Shown here: positions 24,445-36,564 of the stretch, piece by piece
How the letters are laid out: each line of letters opens with the position of its first letter
How positions within the stretch are numbered: position 1 is the first letter of the stretch
Assembly (NCBI GenBank): GCA_032871835.1
Contig: CM065299.1
Coordinates: forward strand, 30,492,074-30,556,073
Reading direction: 5' to 3'
From: Dipteronia dyeriana
Taxonomy: Eukaryota; Streptophyta; Magnoliopsida; Sapindales; Sapindaceae
DNA length: 64,000 bases
Position numbers and translations under genes: made by a program
Notes under the pieces: generated by a model
What the model was told of the DNA's origin: nothing
The model's input: the letters and a program-made list of their open reading frames with translations, nothing else
Database searches by the model: none

Positions 24445-24485
24445 CTTATATAGTCCTGAAAATAACAAAGTATTGTATAGATATT
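24445..24485 (+). pseudogene. Continuation of the split Copia pol remnant
   Basis: Joining 22108 to this point, with one AGACA retained, gives a reading frame ...TRGRHLYSPENNKV, the usual continuation of the Copia integrase C-terminal region (GY.KETRG...F..P.ENKV). It ends within a few dozen bases, so the remnant was truncated before RT. Confidence 0.6.
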
Positions 24486-25195
24486 TATTTATTTTTTATT
24501 AGGGATACAAAATAAAAGAAACCAACAACTAAAAAGCAAAGTAGATAAACTGTTTTTTTATGTAAAAAACAATCTGAGAAGAAAGAATTAATTGACAGTA
24601 TATATCTCAAGAACCGAAAGTAAATAAAAAAGATAATTGACGATACAAAAACATACAGTAGATGTACCTTATTTATACATTATTGAAACGTGAAAATTTG
24701 TTATGTGTGTATTCATGGAGAATTGGAAAAGGAAACTATAATTTGGAAGAGGCAATATTAATAAGATTTTAATTAGGAAAGTAAATCAACGTGAGAGAGA
24801 GAAAAGAAAAGAAATTAACGATAGATAATAGAGAAGAAAATAAAAAAGAAATCAATTTTTTAAATCTTAGCCATCCAAATGTCATAAATCCAATGGCATA
24901 AAAATCGTGTTAAATTTTATATTTAAAATTCTGTCCCAAATTGCTCCCAATATATATATATATATATAAATATATATATATAATCATTTTCTCCTCGGTG
25001 CGTACTGATATAACATATATCAGTACGTTAGATGTGGAGCGTTGATTATGAAGAACCTTTGACAATTGTATACACTTTGAGTCAAAATATGTATTTCTAA
25101 TGATCAACATCCAACATACTGATGAATTTATATGAGTGCGCACAAACTTGAATTATATATATATAGTCTATTAAAAAATCCAAAAAATTCACATA
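24486..25195. other. AT-rich non-coding stretch with a short hairpin
   Basis: No gene. Contains (TA)n runs at 24950-24982 and a perfect 12-bp inverted repeat, CGTACTGATATA / TATATCAGTACG, at 25001-25027 with a 3-base loop. The CGTACTGAT core recurs at about 25316-25324. Confidence 0.45.
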
Positions 25196-25322
25196 AGTGC
25201 GCACCGATAGAATTATATAAGGATATTGAATATGAGTCACCCATTGTATGCACTTATCAAAGTTATTTTATAAATGAGTGGCTCACATTCAATGTTTTTA
25301 TATAATTTCATCGGTACGTACT
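25196..25322. mobile_element. Small foldback element (MITE-like)
   Basis: The arms 25201-25243 and 25274-25318 are inverted repeats of each other over about 43 bp with a few mismatches (GCACCGATAGAATTATATAA against the complement of TTATATAATTTCATCGGTAC), around a 30-bp centre. Size and fold suggest a MITE. No clear target duplication was found. A related sequence occurs near 43500-43560. Confidence 0.5.
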
Positions 25323-25651
25323 GATTAAAATATATTAGGTATTTATGCACGTATGATGTAGAATCAACTAATAATAATCCTATACCGATAAGTTCTTAGG
25401 GCATCTCGAACCCGAATAATGTCTTTGGTGCAAATTTTGCACTAAAATAGTGCAACTGTTGTACTATTTTACTATTCCATCTCCAACCCACTGTACCAAA
25501 CTTTACATTAAAGAGAATATTCCCCATAATATTTCCTTTCTTTCCATTTTTTTTTAATATTTCTACACAATTAAAATTTCACCCCATAATTAACATAATA
25601 TTACATACGATAAGAAAATGTGAAATCAGTACATGAAAAGAAATTAAATTT

Positions 25652-26556
25652 TGTTGACTTCAATTTCTGGATTCATGAGAAAAGTCAACAATATTGGATT
25701 TTAGTTGTGATTTCAAAGAGAAAGAGAAGGAGAGTAACTGGATACAAGTTTTACGTGGTAAAACTCCGATGACCGGAGAAAGGTCCACAGGTGGTTAAAT
25801 GAACAACCCAGCCAAAATCCACTATTAAAAAAGATTTACAACTCTCGATCTCTCTTTTTTCTCTCTGTATTTTTCTATATCTTTTTATAGCGAGATTATG
25901 GGTCTATTTATATGTGCATAGAACCCTAATCCTTTTTGTACAAGTAACAAAAGATCTTTGTATTTAATTATGATTGGTTAGTTTGTTCGAAGTATTCTGT
26001 CTTCTTTCCTATTTCAGAGACTTGTATAAGACCGGACTCTAGTGATATAGTCCATTTAGGACTTATTTCCTTATAATGGCGTAGTTTTTTTGAAGAAAAA
26101 AAATTGTTGCCTGATTTGAAACCTTTTTCCCGTTTAGTATTCTATTTATCTTGGAATTCTTCTTTGACGCGGGTATCTTTGCGTACTTTAACATGATTCT
26201 ATGTTCGCATGAGAGTTTTGTGTCTGGCTTCTTCATTCGGGTTTCTTCATGTTTGTCCCGAGCAGAACATGATGTTAGTTGGTCTCGAATGATGTCATCT
26301 AACCCCGAGTATAACATGACGTTAGCTAACCCCGAGCGACGTTTAATTGATCCCCAGCAGAATATGACGTCAGCTAACCCCGAGCAATGTTAATTGATCC
26401 CGAGTAGGCTTTGTTTAATACTTACTTTTATATTTACTCGGGTTCCTCTTCCTTGGAAATCTTGCGAGATATTTTCTGAATGCCTACTTGGATGTCCACC
26501 TGGCAATTTCATCCTTTGTCAATGACTTGTATGTCTGATAAATTTTACATACGACA
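25652..26556 (-). repeat. 3' LTR of the Gypsy element (905 bp)
   Basis: Plus-strand ends TGTTGACTTC and CATACGACA. Matches 36565-37469 along its length. Contains a short repeated module around TAACCCCGAG with TGACGTCA or near variants (one exact at 26365-26372). Confidence 0.9.
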
Positions 26557-28205
26557 AAACTCCTTTAAAATATTTTTGCCGAACAAGGTTCGTTGGCAAA
26601 AGTATTTTAATCAACCCTTGAATTTTTATGTCTCATTAATACCAGAGTAAATGTCTTTTCATAATGACATGTCTTAATGGTGACCATATAAATTCAATTT
26701 GCCTCCTCACGCGAGATCTCAACGATTGCGAGGTTTTGGAGTTCTGGAAGCCTTGGCCAGTTCTTCTATTAACACGTGTCTTCTACCGCTTCATTTCTCA
26801 ATGCCATTTATGAGAAACGACCTACACATCCCCTAGTGCACCGTTTATGTCATCAAACCTATCTTTGATTTTTCCCGCTTCATGAGATTCTAGGGTTTTG
26901 TGCTATTATCCCTTTAAATACTCTGCTGAATGGAGTTGCCCTGGTTTATTCTCAAGCTCAAACCAAAAATTTTCCAACCCAGGTTTTTTTTTACGTTGAA
27001 AATCTCAGTTCTCCATCGAAGTTTTTACATTTGGTTTCTTCACTCAAGGTTAGTTTTAATGAATCCGACTTCCCGTCATCGACTCTTTACTATAGCTCTT
27101 GAAGCGCTCGATCGTGGGGATTTTCAACTGGTTTCTTGCGCTCGAAGATTATTGGGGGAAATCTCCCCTGATGAACCCCTTTTTTTAGAAGTCGACGTTT
27201 CTAGGCTTTACCCTAACGTCCGTTTTAGTTCTGAATCTAGTTCTTAATCATCTAGTTTTGAATCTGTTGTTTCTGATCACAGGGTACCTCTTCGATCGAG
27301 GATGGGGAAACATCAAAGTAAAAATGAAGTCCATAAGCACAACTCGGGCAGCGTTCAGATCAGAGAACAGATTATTGATGAGAAGAACGTCAAAGAGGAG
27401 TTCAGAAAATCTCGTCTCTCTTTTTCTGTCGATCGCCCGAGTGGGTATGACTCCGAGCCTAATGTGGTCTGGGAGGATGAGATCGGGAAATATCGTGCTC
27501 AATTCGAATTGGACGATTTAGTTATTCTGATTCCTGTTGGTGATAGAGCCGCGTGGAACCCTCCCCCAGGCATGGTGGCAATCTATGGGTTCATGCTTTG
27601 TTACGGCGTCACTCTTCCTCTTCAGCCGTTTATTGCCTGTTTTCTGGCTGAAGTAGAGATCGCTCCATTCCAACTGGCCCCGAACAACTACAAGATCTTG
27701 ATGTGCATGTGGCACATGTAGAGCCGAATAAACCTGTTGGTGCCTTCCCCCAGTGAAATCAGGCACTTCTACACGCTAAGGCAGTCTGGTCGGACAGTGA
27801 CTTATTTTCTCATGTCTAACCCGCCAGATTGCTGGGTCCCCGAGAGAACAAAAGTGAATCGGGGAGTTGATACCTCCGATGATGCCAAAAAGAGGGGCTT
27901 TGTGTGGTGATTTCCTTTATCCAACAAGTACTGGAAGAACAGTTGGTTTTTAAACGGAGGAAACCTTGGACTTGAAGTTACTCTTTCGGTTGGAAAAACT
28001 CGGACAGTGCTAAAAGTTCCCCATTTTTTCTGTTCCCCTAAGGTGTGGAACATGAAAAAACTTGAATTTTACGATACTGAGCTGACCAGACTTGCTCGGG
28101 CTGCAGTTCGTACTTTGGAAAAAATGAGCAGAATTTATCTTTTTAATGAGAAGAAGATGATAGATCTTGGCTTCTTTAGCCTGATTTCAGGCTACCGCAG
28201 GCGAT

Positions 28206-28281
28206 GTAAGTGATCTTGTACCCCCCCTTTTTTTAAAATGTTGATTTTTATATTCTGACATGATTCCTTTTTTTTTCTAAG
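28206..28281 (+). other. Predicted intron 1 of the antisense ORF
   Basis: GTAAGTGATC at the donor and a T-rich tract ending TTTTTTTTCTAAG at the acceptor, 76 bp. Splicing joins ...YRRR to LYESDIVCDIQAHQ in frame (phase 1), whereas reading through hits TGA at once. Confidence 0.65.
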
Positions 28282-29064
28282 TGTATGAATCGGACATCGT
28301 CTGCGACATTCAAGCTCATCAAGTGAAGTCAATTCTTCAAGCGAGCCAAAAAAAAGCTTCTCGTCAGAGCAAATAGGGCATTGCCCCACCTGAGTCAGAT
28401 GAGGACCCTGATGAGGCTGACGAGCAGATCCCTGAGTATGTCCCTGAGGAATTCATCCGGCCAACCGTAGGGGAGTCTAGTGGTCCGAGTTGTCATACAA
28501 AGGAATTGCCTGAAGATGGAGAGAGGCAGAGCGATGGTCTTGGTGAGGGGCCTCGTGAATCAAGCTCCCCGGTTGAAGTCCCTATCGAGGGATGGACGCT
28601 GGTGATAAAGGTAAAGCCTCGGATGGATGAGTAAATACAGATCCCGACTTTTTTGAATCCTTACGGGATGATGATCAGGAAGATCTGTCAGTTAATCTCG
28701 GCTTCCACCATTCTCGGGCTGAGAAAATGAAGGCGGTCGATTCTCCCAGTCATCCTTATAAGGTTCCTCGGGTGGTTTCATTCATCGACTCTTGTGATGA
28801 AGTCACCGGGGCCGAGATTCCCCCGAGCATTGATATTGAAGCATAGGCGGGTGCGGAGACTTCTGACCCTAACATGGGCTCTTTCCCCTCCAAGGTTGAA
28901 GATCTAAGGGCTGAATCTTCGGGAGGTCTTTCCTATCCTACTACCCAGATATGCTCAGGGCGATGTCATCTGGTCGGACTTTCATCGGGGATGATCATTG
29001 GAGCCACCTCAGGGACGCTTCTTTGACGAGTCATCTTCAGAATATTTTTAACGGCGCATCTTAT

Positions 29065-29132
29065 GTAAGCTTTATTCCCAATTCTCAATTGTCTGGCTTG
29101 CTTGCTAGATTCTTAATTTTGTTTCCTTATAG
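29065..29132 (+). other. Predicted intron 2 of the antisense ORF
   Basis: GTAAGCTTTA at the donor, GTTTCCTTATAG at the acceptor, 68 bp. It joins LQNIFNGASY to MVIEFVELVQ in phase 0. Confidence 0.6.
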
Positions 29133-30102
29133 ATGGTGATCGAGTTTGTTGAGTTGGTTCAGACGCAGCAACATCAAGATGATCGAATAAGGTGTCTTAA
29201 AGCTCAGCTGAAAGAGAGTGAGGATAGCTGTGCTCCGATTGAATCGGCTTATCAAAAGGAAGTTGGGTCTGCCCAAGTGTTCGCTGACCACTCTTTTTTG
29301 GCAAAGGAGAAGGCTATGTCGCTTCAAAATTTATTATCTTCTGCCCAAGAATCGATGCTCAAAGCCGAACAGGAAGCGGAGCAGTAAAAGTCGGCATATG
29401 AACATAAGATTGAAGATTTGGAGCACCAGGCTTTAACGGTCGAATCCTTATCCAAAGAGGCCAAGCTAGAACTTGAAGTCCAAGGGGTTGATCGCTTTAA
29501 AAAATCCCTTGCTTATGATGCCCTTCTCCTTCGATAATTTTAACGAGGGCTAGTTTCAGCTGGTGAATTTTTTAAGGTCAAGAATCGGGCAACTGAAAAA
29601 GCCCGAAACAACTGGGATCTGTCGATCAAGAACCACGTGGATCTGTCTCTAGAATCTCTTCAGACTCAGATTAAGGAGTGGAGAGCTTATTACCGCAGTC
29701 AAGGCAAAAAGCCCCATCCCATGCATTTGGAGGTTCAATCGGAGCACTCTCTCGACCTTTTATGTCAGTCAGGAGTTGGGCGTGAAAGATGTTGTGCCCG
29801 ATGCCGGACAGATCCCTGAAGAAGATTACAGTGAATGGATGGATGATTCGGTCGATATAATTACTTGGCCTTCAAACAAAAGTCTTCTCCGTGAGTACAA
29901 GATGGTGCCCGACCCGAGCATCGGCAAGAGTTCCAAATCCTCCTCCTAGCCTTGATTTATTTTTGTAGAGATTCGTTTTTGTAAAGATTACTATTGGTGA
30001 ATGTGAATTGAAATTCAAAACCGAGTGTTTTAATCCAATTCCTTGCTCGAAATTTCACCGAGTATCATATCTAACTTGATTCTATTATTGCTTTTAATGT
30101 CG

Positions 30103-30310
30103 AGTATCTTATTAAACTGACTATTGCAATCTATGCCAAGTATCTTATTAAACTGGCTATTGCAATCTATGCTAAGTATCTTATTAAACTGACTATTGCA
30201 ATTTTTATGCCAAGTATCTTATTAAACTGGCTATTGCAATCTATGCCAAATATCTTATTAAACTGGCTATTGCAATCTTTATGCCAAGCTTCTTATTAAA
30301 CTGGCTGTTA
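30103..30310 (-). repeat. 36-38-bp tandem repeat in the Gypsy 3' non-coding region
   Basis: About six copies of a unit like AAGTATCTTATTAAACTGGC followed by TATTGCAATCTATGCC; TATCTT recurs at 30105, 30141, 30177 and 30215. It lies between the end of pol and the antisense ORF. Tandem repeats at this place are typical of Tat/Ogre elements and are a known source of satellite DNA. Confidence 0.88.
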
Positions 30311-30858
30311 ACCGAGTCATCTTGAAACAAATGAATAGATTTACTCTTTTCATACTCGGGTTATTACCCAAACATTACATCAAGGCTCACCATGATCATA
30401 TGTTCGAGTCCTTACACATTTACCAAGGACGTCTCCCCAGTTTTCTATGCAAGGGTTTGCCGAATCGTTAAGCTTTTCGAATCGCTTAACACAGCTGCGC
30501 ATTTCACCGAAATTTTTCTCGACAGCGCCCCGAGTCATTTTCCAGAATCTGGTGCATCGGGTTTGCCTTTTTGCTAAGGTCGACTGACCTTGCTCAGCTG
30601 GCATGCTCCTTCGAGCTTCTCCGGTCATACGGGAATTAATTATCCCAAGTATTCTATTCGCATTTTCTTATTATCATGCTCGTCGTTCATATGTTCTTAT
30701 TATCATACGCTTTATTTTTCAAAAATCCCGAGTTTGATTCTTATTTACAACTGCAAAACCAACAATAATTTAAATTCCAAAGCAAACAATTGATCTGACT
30801 AAAATTGTCCTAACTAAAGGAAACAAAAAAAAAATTAAGAAGAGAAAATCTTTAGGTA

Positions 30859-33800
30859 TTAGGCATTGCATGGTCGGGGTAAAACCCCTCCATTGGGTCG
30901 TGCAATCCAATATGCTTCATGGCCAGCTATTCCTTCAATTTTGTACGGGCCTTCCCACTTATCAGCCAGGGAACCTGCAACTTTGTTTTTTGTATTCAAT
31001 GACACATTCCTGAGTACCAGGTCTCCTAGTTAGAATTTCCTTACCCGAACATGAGAATTGTAGTTGCGAGCTACTCTTTGCTGATATGCCATATTTCGTA
31101 TTCGAGACTTCTCCCTTTTCTCTTCTAGCTCATCTAGACTTTGTAACAACATATCAACATTTTGATCTTTATTATATAGCCTGACCCGGGGTGATCTATA
31201 TGATGTTTCTACGGGGATAACAGCTTATGTTCCAAACGCTAAAGTGAATGGAGTCTCTTCGGTTGAAGTTCTTGTTGTTGTCCGATATGCCCATAATACT
31301 TCGGGAATTTTTTCAACCCAACTTCCTTTCTTGGCATCTAGCTTTACTTTGAGTGTGTGCTTGATGATTTTGTTCACTGCTTCAACCTACCCATTTGTTT
31401 GAGGGTGGGCAGGTGTGGCATAGTAATTGGCAATCCGGTACTCTTTGCACAACTGTCTGAATTTCAGATTATCAAACTGGGTGTCGTTGTCAGTGATAAT
31501 AGTGTTTGGAACTCCAAACCTATAAAGTATATTCTTTTACACGAAATTTATGGTATTTGCTTCTGTGATATGCATTAATGCTTCAGCTTCTTCCCACTTC
31601 GTGAAATAATCAACGGCTACTATTACATGCTTTTCTCCACCCCCCGTTCCTGCTGGTATCGGGCCAATTAAATCCAAACCCCACATGGAAAATGGCAACG
31701 GGGACGTGAGGTTTCTGAGCTGTTCAGGGGGCTGTCGGATATCATTAGCAATCTTTTGGAAAGTATTGCAGCTCTCCGAACATCACTGTGCATCTGAGAA
31801 TAAAGTAGGCCAATAATATCCTTGCATGAATACCTTGTGTGCTAAACTTTTACCCCTGTATGGTTTCCTCAAACTCCCCCATGGATTTCCTGTAATATCC
31901 GACATGCATCCTCCTTTGATACACATCTTTAGAGTGTTCGGGAAAACCCCCTTCTGTATAGTTCTCCTCCAACCAAGTGTACCTTGCTGATCAATACCTG
32001 ATACATTTTGCTTGTAAGGGATCTTCCGGGAGTACAACTTTTTCCAGGAATCTTCTCAGCTGAGTCGTCCAACTGTCTGATGTGTTCGGATTTCTAAAAT
32101 TTCAAAGTTTTTTGGTTCAGTTATGCTCGGTTTGAGGAGATGTGCGACCGGAATAGGTTTTTGCCTGATTGTGGTTGTTGCTGATGCTAGTTTGGACAAA
32201 GCGTCTGCCTTTTCATTCTCCTCCCTGGGGATCTGAGCATTCCTATACTCTTTAAATTTCTGGAGGAGCTGTTTTGCAATGTCACGATAGGCTATCATAC
32301 CTTCATCTCTGGCTTGATATTCATCTAGGACTTGGTTGACAACTACTTGTGAATCGCTAAATATCTCGACCTCATCTGGCCCAGGGGCTATGCAAACTCT
32401 AAGTCCAGCTAGTAGCGCCTCGTACTTGGCTTTATTATTTGTTTCTTTGAAGTCAAACCTCATGGCACACTCGACATCATCTCCTTCCGGAGTGCATACT
32501 ACAATCCCTGCCCCATTGTCGTGAGTGTTCGAAGAGCCATTGACATATAATTTCCATGGGAAATTTTTTCCCAATATTTTTTTTGCTTCCAGGTTTGGTT
32601 TTGTGAACTCTGCTATAAAATCTGTCACTGCTTGGCCTTTGAGAGAAGTCCTGGGGACGTACTGGATATCGAATTCACTTAGCTAGATTCCCCATTTGGT
32701 TAGTCTTCCTAAAATTTCTGGCTTATGTAAAATTTGCTTAAGTGGGCAGTCAGTGAGAACCTGGATTGTATGAGCCTGAAAGTATGGCCTTAACTTCCTT
32801 GCTACTGAAACCAATGCTAAGGCCATTTTTTCTGCCTTTGAATACCTGGTTTCGACTGGTAAAAGTGTTTTGCTGGTATAATACACTGGCTTATGTACTT
32901 CATCTTCTGTTCTGACTAGGACTGAGCTTGCTGCTAGTTATGTAATTGATAATTATAGGTGGAATGTCTCTCATATTTGTGGTTTCAAAAGGATGGGAGT
33001 CTGCCCATGGTACTCTTTGATTTTTAAGAATGCCTACTCGCACTCTTCGTTCCATTCGAGTCCTTTCCCTTTTTTAATTAATCTAAAAAAGGAAGCACAT
33101 TTATCTGTGGCCTTTAAGATGAATCTGCCCAATAAAGCTAAGCATCCAATTTAGTATTGTACTTCTTCTAGTGTCCTTGGCGAGGCCATTTTCTACAGGG
33201 CTTGGATTTTTTCAGGATTGACTTCGATTCCCCTTTGGTGAACTTGGAAACCCAAGAATTTTCCTGAAGGAACTCCAAATAAGCACTTGCTCAGATTCTG
33301 CTTCATTTGGTATCTTCTCACAACATTGAACGTCTCTCGCAGGTTTGAAGTATGCTTGTCTGCGAGATGCTCTTGGCCAGCATGTCATCTATGTAGACTT
33401 CCATGTTTCTTCCTATTTGTCGTGTGAAGATTCTGTTGACCAGCCTTTGGTATGTTGCCCCTACATTTTTCAATCCAAAGGGCATTACTGTGTAACAATA
33501 TAAACCCTGATCGGTTGTGAACGTAGTTTTATCTTCGTCAGCCTTGTTCATCCGGATTTGGTTATATCCCGAGTAGGCATCCATGAAACTGAGTAATTCA
33601 TGACCTGATATAGCGTCCACTAATTGATCTATCCATGGCAGTGGGAAACTGTCTTTCGGGCATGCTTTGTTTAAATTTGTGAAATCTACGCACATTCTCC
33701 ACTGACCATTTTTCTTTTGGACTAGGACCACATTAGCTACCTATTGAGGATAGCTAATCTCTGTTTTTGACCCTACAACGAGTAACTTTTCTACTTCCTG

Positions 33801-34580
33801 CTTGATTTCCTGACTTCTCTCGAGATTGAATGACCGTCTCTTTTGTATCACTAGTTTTGCATTCAGGTCTACTGCGAGATGATGAGATATTATTCGGGAA
33901 TCTATCCCGACTATGTCTTCATGACTCTAGGCGAACACATCCTTGTATTCTTTGAGCAGATCAGTGAGGCTTTGTTTAATTTTTCCTTCCAAATTGGCCA
34001 CGATCTTGATCTTCTTATCTGGTTCATCTTCTTTCAAGATAATTTCTTCGACCGGTTCATTTTTTGATTCCTTCGACTCTTCCCTTGGATCAAATTCGAA
34101 TGACAGTGACTCTTTGTCCTGACTCGGCTGCTTTATAGTGCATACTTGTTCAACATCATTTTATCTTTGTATACTGACAGGTTAGCTCTTTGGGCCATCT
34201 CTTGGGACCCCTTAACTACTCCGACCCCCTGTTCGGTTGGGAATTTGATCATCAATGCATAAGTAGTTGTTACGGCCTTAGTTTTATTCAAGAATGGCTG
34301 ACCCAACAACGCATTATACGCCCAATTGTCTAAGTCTACTACTACTACAAAATCGAGTAATACTGTTCTTTTGCAAGGTGCCACTCTAATTTTTACGGGT
34401 AGCTTTACCGTCCCGAGGGGCCTAACCTCAACTCCCCAGAATCCTCTGAGTGGGGTATGAAAAGGTTGCAGATCCTTTCGGTCCAACCTGAATTGATCGT
34501 AGACAGCTACATTGAGAATGTCTGTCGAACTTCCATTGTCTATTAAAATTCTTCTGACTTCCCTATGTCCAATTCGGGCA
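30859..34580 (-). pseudogene. Gypsy (Tat) pol: protease, RT, RNase H, integrase, broken
   Basis: In order from 34580 down. Protease with ILIDNGSSTDILNV (about 34510-34550). RT with VLVQKKNGQWRMCVDF, PLPWIDQLVDA, LLSFMDAYSGYNQIRM, MPFGLKNVGATYQRLV and the catalytic YIDD (about 33385). RT-linked RNase H at about 32700-32890. A second, plant archaeal-type RNase H at 32056-32628 (WKLYVNGSSN, IFSDSQVVVNQVLDEYQ, EENEKADALSKLAS), typical of the Tat lineage. Integrase: the zinc region is frameshifted near 31800-31900. Core: first Asp in MWGLDLIGPIPAG (about 31670), second in ITDNDTQFDN (about 31480), Glu in NGQVEAVNK (about 31380). Ends PRPCNA, stop at 30859. Multiple stops and frameshifts. Confidence 0.9.
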
Positions 34581-34679
34581 CTTATGACCAGGGAGTCATT
34601 TGGTAGAACGTCAACCCCATGCGAGTCAGTTTCTGTGAATATTATTAGGTCCCATCCTTCCTTTACCCTTTTCGGGTTT

Positions 34680-36516
34680 GGTTCGACCTAGTTCACGTCA
34701 AAGTTCTTTCTTGCCTCCACTGCTTCTCTAATTTCCTGTGTTCTCTCTCGGTTACTTCTCCCTATAGATGGTCCTCCAAAGATTGTTTGTATTACTTCAT
34801 TGGCCTCGGGGTTGGCTCTTTGATTTCGACCGGAGCTGTGATCGGCCCTGGTCTCTTTCTTTGTTTCTGACCTCTCATCCCTTTTCAAGATTATATCCTG
34901 TAAACGTCCTTCCCGAATGAGGGTTTCTATGTAATTTCTAAGCTAGTAACACTTGGAAGTCTCATGACCGGTTTCCTTATGGAATCTGCAGTATTTGGTT
35001 GAATCTCGCCAGGTGAACTGAGACTGTCGTTGTGGCTCTTTTACTAGATTCTTTTCTTCCAGTATGGCCAGGATTTCTTCCTTCTTTTTCCGAAGAGGAG
35101 TGTAGTTTACGTATTTACCTCGAAATTTCTCTGAGGTCAGGTCAGCATTACGTCCGTTTCCCCCATCTTTGCTTTTTTCTTTACTATTTCCCTTTTTTCC
35201 CTTTTGGTTCTGTACTTTGGACTCGGCATTCTTCTGTTCGGGTTTTCCTCCATGCATGTAGCATCCTCCCGTGGCTAACTCTTCTTTTTTGGCCAGTGCA
35301 TATCATCCCGCCATGTCTATCATATATGCATATCTGGTTAAACGGGCCCTTCTTAAGTCAAAAGATAGCCATCCATTCTGTAAATTATTGATGAATGCAG
35401 CAATTATTGCTTCATTGTTTGAGCTGTCGATTTCTGATACTGCCTGGCCGAATCTCCCCAAGTATTTTTTTAGCGACTCATCTTTCCCTTGTTTTAACTG
35501 AGAAATGTAAGCTATTGATTTTTTTCTATGAACGTTGCCCAGAAATTGGCTTGAGAAACTCCTACTTAATTCACCAAAACTTCTGATACTTGCTGGGAGC
35601 AATCTTCCGAACCATCTTGAGCCTGTGTCTCTTAGAGTTTGTGAAAAGTTGAGACATAATAAGGGGTCTCTGTGGGCATACTAGGCCATAGAACTTTTAT
35701 ACCGTCTGACATGTTATTTAGGATCTATGTCCTTCTTGAATTGTTCCACATGCGGCATCCTGAATCTTTCTAGGAATAGAGTTCGCAGGATGTCCCTAGT
35801 GAATGGTATATCAGAATCGTCGTCGGACAAGTCATTTTACTCATAACGTCTAACCAGTGCATCCATTTGACGCTTATTGTTTTCGACTTCTCGAGTCAGG
35901 CTCTGAATTACGATATCTCTATCTCCCACTAGATCTCCATGATGGTTACACCGCTGAGTGACTGTCATTCCTATCTCTAGCTCTTCGTTTTGCTGCCAAG
36001 TCTTACGGGTTGCTTCTTGCAGGTGTATAGTTCTGTTATAACACTTGCGATGGTGTCGATCACTATTTTCTGATGACGATCGATCCTTATGTCGGCCATG
36101 CTTATGGTGTCTAGCACTGGCTATCTGATCATGGCTCTGCCCCTTGCATGGTTGTTCCTCTTCGGGTGTTTCACGTCCAACCTGATTAATTGGAACAGAG
36201 TTCCTTCCAGCATCCGGTGCATTTAGTTCTTGCCACACTATAACCGAACGAAGCCTTGTAGGTGGGAGGTTAGGAGGTTCCCTTCTTCTGTAACTAGTAG
36301 ATTAACTCCTTCTTTTGTTGCGTCTGCCACCAGTTGTTGCAGCGCCTTACAGAAGCGTCGTGTTAGATCTTCGCTGGTCGGAGGGATTTGTTGGATTCCT
36401 GCCATTGGTGTTGGTTGGTTCTCGGTGTTTGCGGCGAGATCTCACGAACTACTGCCAATATGGACATTATCTGGAGATTTTTGGATATCCCCATGATTGT
36501 TTCTGCTTCCCGCCAT
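34680..36516 (-). pseudogene. Gypsy (Tat) gag, broken
   Basis: The likely start is ATG 36516-36514 (MAGSRNNHGDIQ...), 49 bp from the 5' LTR. The N-terminal part is charged and His-rich (RHHKHGRHKDRSSSENSDRH at about 36060-36120). The Retrotrans_gag core lies at 35303-35640 (SIRSFGELSRSFSSQFLGN, LKQGKDESLKKYLGRF). A zinc-knuckle-like motif, CRFHKETGHETSKC, of the kind seen in Tat gag, lies at about 34950-34990. Lys-rich linkers follow. Frameshifts occur between 36240 and 36516 and at about 35290, and stops near 35837 and 34943. Confidence 0.85.
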
Positions 36517-36564
36517 TACCTTTAATCAAATCGGAGGTTCACTGCTCCTCCTTCTAGCATCAAT

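Larger units (their letters stand above)
27059..29949 (+). pseudogene. Additional antisense ORF of the Tat Gypsy element
   Basis: Runs opposite to gag-pol, between the end of pol and the 3' LTR. From the ATG at 27059 one frame continues to 28205 with three stops (27245, 27719, 27908). It contains a segment typical of the plant 'putative gypsy-type transposon' domain (Pfam PF04195): PPPGMVAIYGFMLCYGVTLP and then FQLAPNNYKILMCMW at about 27560-27715. Two short introns are predicted; removing them keeps the frame. Exon 2 is acidic (about 28380-28830). Exon 3 from 29133 encodes a predicted coiled coil (MVIEFVELVQTQ..., CLKAQLKESED). The end is the TAG at 29947-29949. Antisense extra ORFs are known in Tat elements; function unknown. 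Confidence 0.75.

Noticed and set aside
35032..35391. 119-codon plus-strand frame with hydrophobic composition
   Set aside because: Lies antisense to the Lys-rich gag of the Gypsy element; Phe/Leu-rich shadows are expected opposite Lys/Glu-rich codons.
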